51,819 nucleotides of DNA from Flavimaricola sp. Lineage in GTDB: Bacteria; Pseudomonadota; Alphaproteobacteria; Rhodobacterales; Rhodobacteraceae. The notes under the pieces were generated by a model. The model worked only from the letters and a program-made list of their open reading frames with translations, did not search any database and was not told the origin of the DNA. The stretch spans positions 8,758 to 60,576 of the forward strand of contig JAHDDU010000016.1 in the NCBI GenBank assembly GCA_020629175.1, given 5' to 3'. Below are positions 8,309 to 15,757 of this stretch, piece after piece; position 1 is the first letter of the stretch, and every line of letters begins with the position of its first letter. The position numbers were made by a program, and so were the translations under genes.

Positions 8309-9255
8309 GCCAGAAATGGCGGCCATCGCTGGCGCTGATCCTCGGGTTGACCGTGGCCGCGGTCTTGGCGTTGCCCATCGCGGGAATTCTGGCCTCGCGT
8401 ATCGTGGGTTCGCGGATCGGGTTTTTTGAGGCACAACTCATCTTTGGTGCGATCATCGTTCTTTTGGCCGGGTTAATGGGCTGGGTGCTCTGGCGCATCC
8501 TCTATGGCCCGATCCGCGCCTTGTCCGCACGGGCTGAAGGGATCAAACGCGGGACCGAGGATGCGCTCGAGCCAATGGAACATTACGGCACGCAAGAGAT
8601 GCACGCGCTGGGGCAGTCCATGCTCGACATGGGCCGTGTGCTGCAAGGGCGTGAGGCAGTTCTGCGATCTTATGCTGATCATGCAACGCATGAACTGAAA
8701 TCGCCTCTGACCGTCGTGAGGGGGGCCGCTGAATTGCTGGCTGAGGGCGGGTTGTCGCCTGAGGACCAGACGCGAATGATCGCGCGGATCGAGAGTGCGG
8801 CGGGCCGGATGGCCAAGCTGTTGGACGCGCAGCGCGCGCTTGCGCGGGCGCAAGAGCCGTTAGGCGAGGGTGTGGCGCAGATCAGTGACGCGCTGGCGTC
8901 ATTGCGGCCTGAACACAAAGAGCTCGAGATCCGGCTGGTCAGCGATGGAAATCTGCCCTTGCCTGTCGAGCAGTTGCGGTTGGTCCTTGGCCATTTACTT
9001 GGGAATGCAGCCGCACATGGGGCGACGCAGGTGACGTTTCGGGCCACCTCCCGGACGCTTGAAGTCGCCGACAATGGCCCGGGTGTGTCCGACGGGAACA
9101 GATCGCGCGTCTTTGATCCGTTCTTTACCACCCGGCGCGAAGCGGGGGGGACGGGCATGGGCCTTGCCATCGTGCGGCGGATGCTGGAGGCGCATGGCGG
9201 GCAAATCGCTCTGGCGTCCGAAGGTCCGGGCGCTCGGTTTGTGATCACATTCTAG
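8293..9255 (+). CDS. Membrane sensor histidine kinase
   Basis: A 320-residue kinase with two membrane helices (about 12-34 and 46-65) separated by only about 12 residues, so there is almost no periplasmic sensor domain. A HAMP-like linker is followed by the phospho-acceptor H133 in HATHELKSP, and a HATPase domain with VADNGPGV and GTGMGLAIV. Such intramembrane-sensing architecture suggests detection of a membrane or envelope signal. The start overlaps the response regulator gene. The H-box style recalls CreC-like kinases, but I would not assign a pathway. Confidence 0.92.
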   Translation: MSRRISQKWRPSLALILGLTVAAVLALPIAGILASRIVGSRIGFFEAQLIFGAIIVLLAGLMGWVLWRILYGPIRALSARAEGIKRGTEDALEPMEHYGTQEMHALGQSMLDMGRVLQGREAVLRSYADHATHELKSPLTVVRGAAELLAEGGLSPEDQTRMIARIESAAGRMAKLLDAQRALARAQEPLGEGVAQISDALASLRPEHKELEIRLVSDGNLPLPVEQLRLVLGHLLGNAAAHGATQVTFRATSRTLEVADNGPGVSDGNRSRVFDPFFTTRREAGGTGMGLAIVRRMLEAHGGQIALASEGPGARFVITF

Positions 9256-9270
9256 GCGCTTCACCATGCA

Positions 9271-9293
9271 AGATGGGATGCACCCATCCTACG
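9271..9293. repeat. Intergenic palindrome of the GATGGG...CCCATCCTACG type, copy 1
   Basis: GATGGG (9272-9277), loop ATGCA, CCCATC (9283-9288), then CTACG. The minus-strand stop codon of the uronate dehydrogenase-like gene is formed by this element (the TAG of GTAGGATGGG). A better-formed copy with an 11-bp stem lies downstream of malE at 12747-12772. The shared right arm CCCATCCTACG indicates one repeat family. Confidence 0.55.
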
Positions 9294-10122
9294 TTTTGGA
9301 CATTGCTTTGATCCCGGCGACACCGGAGTGGCCCAGCTCGACCGTTGCAAAGGGACCGCCCAAGCGCATTTGGGCCGGATCCTGCGGATCGGCAGGAAAG
9401 GCGGCTGCCATCAGCTCTGCCGCGTAATCCTCGGCGTTGTCCTGCGGGTGGTATCCAAGAAAGCTCACCCGTTCATTGCTGACGGGGGCGCGGGTGTTGG
9501 CAGAAACGCCATAGACGATTGTGTTGCCAACCGTATGTGCTGTCACGGCAGCCGTGACCATGCGCACAAGGTCTGGATAGGAAAGCCACGTGCCGAGCGC
9601 GCGAACGTTGCCTGGCTTGGGCGTGCAAGAGAAGATCCGCATCGACACCGTCTCAAGCCCGCGTTTTTCCCAGTACATCTGGGCCATATCCTCGGCAAAA
9701 CATTTTGCCAGACCGTAGTACGTGTCGGGGCGATGCGCTGCATTTGTATCAATGCCTGCGGCAGTTTCATGCATCCCGACGGCGTGGACTGAGCTGGCGA
9801 ACACAATCCGTCGTGCGCCCGCCCGATAGCCTGCCTCCCACACGTTGTAAGCCGACAGGAAGTTGGAATGCAGTAGCTCATCAAACGGCCCTTCGTCCGG
9901 GCGGGAGGCGAAATGGACGACCATTTCCACGCCTTCCATCATCGGCGCGACATCGTCCATCACGCCCATGTCCGCCTGCGCCCAGCTCTCATTGGGCAAG
10001 AGCGGGCCGGGGGCGGGTTTGAGATCAGTCGAGAGCAGTGTCTTGCACAGTTTCGACAGCGGTGCGCGCAGTTCGGAGCCGAGCGCGCCAGCCGCGCCGG
10101 TGAGGAGGATTTTGGAGATCAT
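9289..10122 (-). CDS. NAD-dependent epimerase/dehydratase family protein, uronate dehydrogenase-like
   Basis: A 277-residue short-chain-type NAD(P) enzyme with a glycine-rich TGAAGALGSELR at the N-terminus, the Ser of FASSVHAVG and the YxxxK pair in YYGLAKCF. The C-terminal segment with STW/GTWLSYPDLV-like and SANTRAPVSNERVSFLGYHP sequences resembles the uronate dehydrogenase (Udh) of Agrobacterium, which oxidises galacturonate or glucuronate to the aldarolactone. I prefer the Met at 10122 (MISKILLTGAAG) to the upstream ATG at 10134, because it fits the family N-terminus. No other uronate gene is in the window, so substrate remains inferred. Confidence 0.75.
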   Translation of the reverse strand: MISKILLTGAAGALGSELRAPLSKLCKTLLSTDLKPAPGPLLPNESWAQADMGVMDDVAPMMEGVEMVVHFASRPDEGPFDELLHSNFLSAYNVWEAGYRAGARRIVFASSVHAVGMHETAAGIDTNAAHRPDTYYGLAKCFAEDMAQMYWEKRGLETVSMRIFSCTPKPGNVRALGTWLSYPDLVRMVTAAVTAHTVGNTIVYGVSANTRAPVSNERVSFLGYHPQDNAEDYAAELMAAAFPADPQDPAQMRLGGPFATVELGHSGVAGIKAMSKT

Positions 10123-10216
10123 GTAAGGGCCCATCTGGTCGTTATTTTGGGCAGGCTAGTGGGGTCGTGCGCAAAAGGCAAAGGGTGAGGCGTGGGTGCG
10201 GGCCGGCCCTCCGGGG

Positions 10217-10239
10217 GGAGTTTTTCTGGTCAGATGAAG
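10217..10239 (-). repeat. 3'-UTR repeat, copy B (CTTCATCTGACC family)
   Basis: On the minus strand it reads CTTCATCTGACC...AAACTCC, 21 of 23 positions identical to copy A at 2392-2414, and it starts 7 bases after the malG stop codon. A GGGCCGGCCC palindrome (10200-10209) and other GC-rich arms lie just beyond. It is probably the 3' end of the sugar-transport transcript. Confidence 0.6.
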
Positions 10240-10246
10240 CCGGGCA

Positions 10247-11137
10247 TCAGCCCTTGACCGCGCCGTCTGAGAGGCCCGAGACGAGGTAGCGTTGGGCGAT
10301 GAGGAAAACGATTGTGATTGGCAGACCGGAGAGGATCGCGGCGGCGGCGAAATCGCCCCAGAGGTAGCGGAACTCGTTGAGATATAGGCGCGAGCCGACG
10401 GCGAGGGTCATCTGATCCTCTGACCGGATCAGGACGGAGGCAATCGGATAGTCGTTGATCATGCCGATGAAGGCCAGAACGAAGACCACGGACATGATCG
10501 GGACGGCGAGCGGCAAAAAGATAAAACGGAAGGTTTGCCAAGGGGTTGCGCCGTCGATGGCGGCGGCTTTGTCGAGCGACGTGTCGATGCTGTCGAAGTA
10601 GCCCTTGATCGTCCAGATGTGCAGGGTGACACCCGAGAGGTAGATCAGGATGAGGGACGTGTGGCTGTTGAGGCCAAGGAGCGGCGTCGCCTCACCCAAC
10701 CCGTCAAAAATGGCGTAGATCGCCACCAGTGCGAGGGTGGTTGGGAACATCTGTATGAGGAACAGGCTGTCGAGGAGCGCGGCTTTGCCGCGGATGCGGA
10801 TGCGGCTGAAGGCATAGGCCGAAATCGTTGCCACGGCGAGGACGCCGAAGGAGGCTATGAGGCTGATTTTAATGGAATTCCACATCCAAAGGAGGACGGG
10901 ATAGGGCGGCTCGACAACGGTGCCATCGGCGCGCGTGTAATCGAGCCCGAAGGCCAGATACCAGTGTTCGAGCGTCGGGTTTTGCGGGATGATGTTGCCC
11001 GTTGAAAAATTGCCTTCGCGCAGGCTGATCGAGACGACCACGACAAACGGGAAAAGGATTAGTGCGAGGAAACAGAGCAGGAATCCATGGGCCGCGATCT
11101 TTTTAAGGCGTAGGGTGGCGGGGCGTTCGACGATCAT
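10247..11137 (-). CDS. malG: Maltose-type ABC transporter permease MalG
   Basis: Inner-membrane permease of a maltose/alpha-glucoside importer. The start at 11137 (MIVERPATLRLKK) gives 296 residues, the length I recall for E. coli MalG; an upstream open extension would read through an 11-bp tandem repeat and is unlikely to be coding. About six hydrophobic helices are visible, and the ATPase-contact loop is present as AAAIDGATPWQTFRFIFLPLAVP. It is the last gene of the leftward operon aglA-malE-malF-malG and is followed by a repeat and GC-rich hairpin. Confidence 0.92.
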   Translation of the reverse strand: MIVERPATLRLKKIAAHGFLLCFLALILFPFVVVVSISLREGNFSTGNIIPQNPTLEHWYLAFGLDYTRADGTVVEPPYPVLLWMWNSIKISLIASFGVLAVATISAYAFSRIRIRGKAALLDSLFLIQMFPTTLALVAIYAIFDGLGEATPLLGLNSHTSLILIYLSGVTLHIWTIKGYFDSIDTSLDKAAAIDGATPWQTFRFIFLPLAVPIMSVVFVLAFIGMINDYPIASVLIRSEDQMTLAVGSRLYLNEFRYLWGDFAAAAILSGLPITIVFLIAQRYLVSGLSDGAVKG

Positions 11138-11158
11138 TGTAAACCCCCGAATTTGGCG

Positions 11159-11202
11159 ATGCACATTGCATGCACATTGGATGCACAATCCATACACATC
11201 AT
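11159..11202. repeat. Four tandem 11-bp units at the malF-malG junction
   Basis: Consecutive units ATGCACATTGC (11159-11169), ATGCACATTGG (11170-11180), ATGCACAATCC (11181-11191) and ATACACATCAT (11192-11202) form a degenerate tandem array. The last unit overlaps the malF stop codon (11199-11201), and the array ends about 21 bp upstream of the malG start. The 11-bp period is close to one helical turn and is not a multiple of three, which argues against coding use. Confidence 0.8.
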
Positions 11203-12725
11203 GTGCGCCCCCCGCGTTTGGCCGCTGCACGGCGCATGGCGACGAAATTGGCGTAAGAGATCACGGCAACGACGAGGAAGATGAGCAGCGTGATGGCCCC
11301 CGCTAGGCCGAATTGCTGTGCGCTGTCGTTGAAGGCCAATCGGTAGGTGAAGGAGGCGAGGATGTCCGTCTCGCCCGCTGGGATCACGGTGCCTGGAATG
11401 TCGGGCAGGCCGCGGGTCAGCAGCAGGACGAGGACGAGATTGTTAAAGTTGAACGCAAAGCTTGCGATCAAGAGCGGCAGGAAGGGCGGGATGATCTGCG
11501 GCAGGGTGATCGTGAAGAAAACGCGGAGCGATGAGGCCCCTTCGAGGGCGGCGGCCTTTTTATGGTCCTGCGGAACGGATTGCAGAAAGCCCATAGCCAG
11601 CAGCATCATGTAGGGGTAGCCGAGCCAAGTGTTGACGATGACGATCATCGTGCGGGCCAGCGTGCCATCGGTGAACCATGCAGGATTGAGGCCGAAGAGG
11701 GCGTTGAGGATCAAATTGATCTCGCCAAAGTTCTGGTTGAACAGGCCGCGGAACACGAGGATCGAGATGAACGCGGGCACGGCGTAGGGCAGGATGAGGA
11801 GGATGCGGTAGATCGCTTTGAACCGCAAATGCTCCCATTGCAGAATCACGGCGAGCAGGAGGCCGACTGAGAATGTCGTGAGGACTGAGAGGGCGGCGAA
11901 GCCGAAGGTCCACAAGAAGATGGTGATCATCGGCGCGCGGATGCCGTCGGAGGTGAACACGCGCTCAAAGTTGGCCCAGCCGATGTTGACGCGCCAGCCG
12001 GGTGTCAGTTGTTCGCCCTCTGCCGAGGTAAAGAAGCCGGTGGAGGGATCGGCTGTGAAAACCGTGCCGTCGGCCGTGCGGGTGAGCGTATCGGGGGCGG
12101 TTTGGGCGAACTCGGGCGTGACTTGCGCAAAGCTGCGCAGGCCGGTGTTGCGCAACTCGGTGCCATCCGGTGTCGTGATCGCGATCTGGCCCAAAGCACT
12201 GCGAAAGGCGAGCGCATCGCGTCGGGAGAGGAGTGTTGTAGGCTCGGACCCAGCGGCCGCGGCGATGGTTTCCGCAGTTTCGTCGAGAGCGAAAGGTCCG
12301 GCGGTCAGGCCAAGGTCAGGGAGCCAGACGGTGTAGCCCCCCTCAGTCTCAGCAAGGGCAAAGGGTGTTTCTGTTGTTGGGTCGATACTGCGGCGGGAGG
12401 CGAGGATTTCGGCCACGCGGGGCTGTGTGAGCAGGTTGAACGAAGAGTAGTTCGTGAAGCCGAGGTAGACGGTGTAGGCCACGGGAAAGGCCACGAAGAC
12501 GAGAACGGCGGCGATGCCGGGAAAGATGAAGCGTGCGCCGTAAAAGCGGTTGGCGCCAAAGATAATTGCCGCGGCAACTGCGACGGCGAGGAGGATCGCA
12601 CCCAGGACGGCCTGGCCCGAGATCGTCAGGTAGAACGCGCCGAAGAGGATCGCCGATGTCACCAACGCCGTCAGGATCAGGCGGGGGAGGGGCGAGGCCG
12701 TGGGATATGCGGTGGCGTCTGTCAT
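11199..12725 (-). CDS. malF: Maltose-type ABC transporter permease MalF
   Basis: A 508-residue permease, close to the 514 residues of E. coli MalF and longer than ordinary sugar permeases. Hydrophobic helices occur around 17-60 and 68-90. A large periplasmic insert of about 170 residues follows (about 95-265, the P2-like loop that caps the binding protein), then the permease core with the EAA-type loop ALEGASSLRVFFTITLPQIIP. The P2-like loop argues for a true MalF type, while the neighbouring alpha-glucosidase suggests di- or oligosaccharide alpha-glucosides as substrates. It sits between malE and malG in the leftward operon. Confidence 0.92.
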   Translation of the reverse strand: MTDATAYPTASPLPRLILTALVTSAILFGAFYLTISGQAVLGAILLAVAVAAAIIFGANRFYGARFIFPGIAAVLVFVAFPVAYTVYLGFTNYSSFNLLTQPRVAEILASRRSIDPTTETPFALAETEGGYTVWLPDLGLTAGPFALDETAETIAAAAGSEPTTLLSRRDALAFRSALGQIAITTPDGTELRNTGLRSFAQVTPEFAQTAPDTLTRTADGTVFTADPSTGFFTSAEGEQLTPGWRVNIGWANFERVFTSDGIRAPMITIFLWTFGFAALSVLTTFSVGLLLAVILQWEHLRFKAIYRILLILPYAVPAFISILVFRGLFNQNFGEINLILNALFGLNPAWFTDGTLARTMIVIVNTWLGYPYMMLLAMGFLQSVPQDHKKAAALEGASSLRVFFTITLPQIIPPFLPLLIASFAFNFNNLVLVLLLTRGLPDIPGTVIPAGETDILASFTYRLAFNDSAQQFGLAGAITLLIFLVVAVISYANFVAMRRAAAKRGGRT

Positions 12726-12746
12726 CAGGTTGCTGGATCAGCAGGG

Positions 12747-12772
12747 GTAGGATGGGGTGACCCCCATCCTAC
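12747..12772. repeat. Perfect 11-bp stem palindrome of the GTAGGATGGGG type, copy 2
   Basis: GTAGGATGGGG (12747-12757), loop TGAC, CCCCATCCTAC (12762-12772). It lies 14 bp after the malE stop and before the malF start in the leftward transcript. A stable hairpin here can protect upstream malE mRNA and lower expression of the permease genes, as REP elements do in the E. coli malE-malF gap; that role is an analogy. It is related to the copy at 9271-9293. Confidence 0.7.
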
Positions 12773-12786
12773 GGTTGCTGCTGGCG

Positions 12787-13950
12787 TTACTCGGCCAGGA
12801 TGCGGGCGGCGGCGTCGTTGAGCGCGTCCGCCGGACTTTGCGCGCCGGAAGTGATCGACGTCAGCGCTGGGCCCATCGCGCCCCAGAACGCGCCCATTTC
12901 AGGATTGGACGGCATCGGCACGCCGATCGCTGCCACGTCGAGCATTCCAGAGACACGGTCGTCATTTTGGGCGGCTGCGGCCGAAGTGTCGGCCAGTGCC
13001 CCAAGCGCGCCGTTGGCGTTCCATGTGGCGAGGCCTTCGTCGGTGGCCAGATAGTTCTCAATGAACTCGGCTGCGATGTCAGCGTTTGGTGTGGCGGCAT
13101 TGACGGCGAGGGCCTGAACACCGAGGAAAGGCGGGGCTGCGTTGCCATTCACTGTCGGAATCGGGGCCACAGCAAAGTTGATGCCAGAGCCTTCGAGGCC
13201 GCCCCAAGCCCATGGGCCGTTGATGACCATGGCCACTTCGCCGTTGTTCATAGCACCATCCATGATGCCGTAGTCCACGCCTTCGGGCATGACGCCGCCG
13301 GTGATGAGCGAGGCGAGGACTTCGGCGCCTGCAATTGCACCGTCGGTGTTCACACCAGTTGTGGTGCCGTCATAAGAGCCATCGACCTTTTGGAAGGCAT
13401 AGCCGCCGCCAGCCATCAGGAGGGGCATGGTGAAATAGGTGTTGTTGTAGTCCCAAAGGATCGGGGCTGCGTCGCCGGAGACTTCGAGCGACGCAAGCTC
13501 GCTAAAGTCGGCAGGGGGCGTGTCGATGAGATCGGTGTTGTAGATCAGATGCACGGCCTCAACACTGACGGGGTAGCCCCATGTGTTCCCGTCAAACTGA
13601 ACCGCGTCCATGGCAGTGCCGAGGATGCCGTCGGACCACGCGGCACTTGGCGAGACGGGCTGGATCAGGCCGCCGTTGGCCCATTCGCCCAGACGGTCGT
13701 GCGCCCACATAACGATGTCGGGGCCGTCACCGGTGGCTGCGGCCTGTTGGTATTTGGCGGGCAGGTCGGGATCGACAACTTCGACGACGACGGCGATGCC
13801 GAGGTCTGCGGTGAACGCTTCGGCTGCGGCAGCGAGCGCGTCGGCGTCGCGGTTGGCGCCCGTCCAGATGGTCAGCGTGTCGGCATCAAAGGCGTAGGCT
13901 GGCGTTGTGGCCAGAAGGAGCGCGGTCAGGCTCAGTGGTTTCAGTGTCAT
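12787..13950 (-). CDS. malE: Periplasmic maltose/alpha-glucoside-binding protein
   Basis: Extracellular solute-binding protein of family 1, 387 residues, that delivers the sugar to MalFG. The start at 13950 has GGAGG on the minus strand immediately upstream and begins a signal peptide, MTLKPLSLTALLLATTPAYA, cleaved before FDADT. The mature protein shows LTIWTGANRDADAL at the N-terminus, the GDGPDIVMWAHDRLGEWANGGL region typical of MalE, and NGPWAWGG in the second lobe. Aromatic residues around WDYNNTYFTMPL may stack on the sugar. It lies 22 bp downstream of the alpha-glucosidase gene. Confidence 0.93.
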   Translation of the reverse strand: MTLKPLSLTALLLATTPAYAFDADTLTIWTGANRDADALAAAAEAFTADLGIAVVVEVVDPDLPAKYQQAAATGDGPDIVMWAHDRLGEWANGGLIQPVSPSAAWSDGILGTAMDAVQFDGNTWGYPVSVEAVHLIYNTDLIDTPPADFSELASLEVSGDAAPILWDYNNTYFTMPLLMAGGGYAFQKVDGSYDGTTTGVNTDGAIAGAEVLASLITGGVMPEGVDYGIMDGAMNNGEVAMVINGPWAWGGLEGSGINFAVAPIPTVNGNAAPPFLGVQALAVNAATPNADIAAEFIENYLATDEGLATWNANGALGALADTSAAAAQNDDRVSGMLDVAAIGVPMPSNPEMGAFWGAMGPALTSITSGAQSPADALNDAAARILAE

Positions 13951-13972
13951 AGTGTCCTCCCTGGTTTTGGCT

Positions 13973-15583
13973 TTAGGCGGCGAGAGCGATCTCGCCGGTC
14001 GTTGAAAGGTAGATGTAGCCAAAGGCAGGCAGAGTGATCGTGCCCGCGTTCAGCGTTGCGTTTTGGGGTCCTGTTGGCGTGGCCTCGCCCGTCAGCGTCA
14101 CGGTTTGCGGAGTACCGGACAGGTTGAAGAGACCGGTGACTGTTGTGCCGCTGTAGCTGCGGTGAATGGCAAAGAGCGGTTCGGGCAGATCGGTAAAGCG
14201 CGTGTCGCCCATGCGCAGGGCAGGGGTGTCTTTGCGGTGGGCGAGGGCTGCGCGGTAATGGTGCAGCGTGCTGTCATTTGCGGCCTCTTGGCCTGCCACG
14301 GCGTTGGCGGCTTGGGGCGGTTTGACGGGGAGCCATGGATCGGCGGTACTAAAGCCCGCGTTGGGCTGGCCAGCGTCCCATGTCATGGGCGTACGGCAGC
14401 CATCGCGGCCTTTGTAGTCAGGCCAAAAGGCGATATTGGCGGTGTCTTGCAGCTCGTGGAACTCAATGTCGGTTTGGGTTTGGCCAAGTTCCTCACCCTG
14501 GAACAGGCCGAGGGAGCCGGGGAAGCTGCAAAGAAGGGCAATGGATTGTTTGGCGACGGCTTCTTCCTCGCCCGGTTTGGCCCACCGGGAGACGTGGCGT
14601 TCAACGTCGTGGTTCGAGAAGGACCAAGAAGGGCAGCCGTCGGGGGCGGCCTTTTGAAAGGTTTCGATGCAGCGCCGGAAATGCTTTGCAGTGTGGTCAT
14701 GGCTGAGCATGGCGAAGGAATAGGCCATGTGCAGTTTGTCCCCGCCAGAGGTGTATTCGCCCATAAGCTCCACCTGCCGGTCGCCCATTTCGCCCACTTC
14801 GCCGACCATCATGCGGGCCTCATAACTCTCGGTCAGGGCACGCATTTTTTGCAGCACTTCGAGGTTGAAGGGCTGTGATTTGGAATGGATGTGGTTTTGC
14901 GCCTCGTATGGATTTCCGGGGAAATCGGTCCAGTCGCTGGCGGGGTTGTCGCGCAGCTCTGCGTCGTGGACGTAGAAGTTCACCGTATCAAGGCGGAACC
15001 CATCGACACCGCGGTCGAGCCAGAATTTCATGACATCGAGCAGTGCGTCAACGACTTGAGGGTTGTGAAAGTTGAGGTCAGGCTGCGACGTCAGGAAATT
15101 GTGCATGTAGTACTGGCGGCGTACGGGATCGAACTGCCAAGCCGAGCCGCCAAAAATCGACAGCCAGTTGTTCGGTGGGGTGCCGTCTGCCTGCGGATCG
15201 GCCCAGATGTACCAATCCGCCTTGGGATTGGTGCGGTCCTTGCGGCTTTCGGTAAACCAAGGGTGCTGGTCGGACGAGTGTGAGAGCACCTGATCAATGA
15301 TCACCTTCAGGCCGAGATCATGGGCGCGGGCGATCAACGCGTCAAAATCCTCAATCGAGCCATAGAGGTCGGAAACGCCGGTATAGTCCGAGACGTCATA
15401 GCCCATGTCGCGGTCGGGCGAGGTAAAGAAGGGCGAGAGCCAGATAGCGTCGACGCCGAGAGAGGCGACGTGGGGCAGGCGTTGCGTAATGCCTGCGAGA
15501 TCGCCCATGCCATTGCCGGAGGTGTCCTGAAAAGAGCGCGGATAGATCTGATAGATCACCGCATCCCGCCACCATTCCCGCAT
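13973..15583 (-). CDS. aglA: Alpha-glucosidase, glycoside hydrolase family 13
   Basis: A 536-residue cytoplasmic enzyme that hydrolyses terminal alpha-glucosidic bonds of imported di- and oligosaccharides. It is a GH13 alpha-glucosidase/oligo-1,6-glucosidase-like protein with WWRDAVIYQIYPRSF at the N-terminus, nucleophile D199 in DGFRLDTVNF, acid/base E262 in MVGEVGE and the stabiliser D326 in SNHDVERH. No signal peptide is present. A C-terminal beta domain follows the barrel. It is the first gene of the operon, preceded by GGGAGGG on the minus strand, a -10/-35 pair and a palindromic operator. The symbol follows the rhizobial agl nomenclature. Confidence 0.93.
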   Translation of the reverse strand: MREWWRDAVIYQIYPRSFQDTSGNGMGDLAGITQRLPHVASLGVDAIWLSPFFTSPDRDMGYDVSDYTGVSDLYGSIEDFDALIARAHDLGLKVIIDQVLSHSSDQHPWFTESRKDRTNPKADWYIWADPQADGTPPNNWLSIFGGSAWQFDPVRRQYYMHNFLTSQPDLNFHNPQVVDALLDVMKFWLDRGVDGFRLDTVNFYVHDAELRDNPASDWTDFPGNPYEAQNHIHSKSQPFNLEVLQKMRALTESYEARMMVGEVGEMGDRQVELMGEYTSGGDKLHMAYSFAMLSHDHTAKHFRRCIETFQKAAPDGCPSWSFSNHDVERHVSRWAKPGEEEAVAKQSIALLCSFPGSLGLFQGEELGQTQTDIEFHELQDTANIAFWPDYKGRDGCRTPMTWDAGQPNAGFSTADPWLPVKPPQAANAVAGQEAANDSTLHHYRAALAHRKDTPALRMGDTRFTDLPEPLFAIHRSYSGTTVTGLFNLSGTPQTVTLTGEATPTGPQNATLNAGTITLPAFGYIYLSTTGEIALAA

Positions 15584-15631
15584 GTCGTCCCTCCCAAGAC
15601 CGTGGCGGTTTGCGCCGCCTGATTCCCCGGT

Positions 15632-15659
15632 CTTATAGAAGGTGTTCAGAGAAATTCAA
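15632..15659 (-). promoter_or_regulatory. Promoter of the aglA-malEFG operon
   Basis: On the minus strand TTGAAT (15659-15654) and TATAAG (15637-15632) are separated by 16 bp, a good sigma-70-type promoter. The GGGAGGG ribosome-binding site and aglA start follow about 50 bp downstream. The -35 hexamer lies inside the 26-bp palindrome at 15650-15675, so a bound LacI-type repressor would block RNA polymerase. Confidence 0.7.
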
Positions 15660-15675
15660 AACGTTTTAAATTTCT
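15650..15675. promoter_or_regulatory. Probable LacI-family operator, 26-bp palindrome
   Basis: The half-sites AGAAATT and AATTTCT flank AAAACGTTTT (15658-15667). Twelve of 13 base pairs of the dyad match, and the centre is CG, as is usual for LacI-family sites. It sits between the divergent aglA operon and the LacI gene and covers the aglA -35 box. Confidence 0.8.
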
Positions 15676-15757
15676 TGATTGGTGCGTTTGCTTTTATTAT
15701 GGGGGTATTTGATTGCGTCTTTTTCACGTGGATATCAAACGCTTTGAGGTAGAAGGC

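Noticed and set aside
12757-14037. A 426-codon open frame on the plus strand opposite malE
   Set aside because: It lies antisense to a clearly coding malE with a signal peptide and ribosome-binding site, and its product is Gly/Val/Arg-rich without any family resemblance. It is a by-product of the high GC content.
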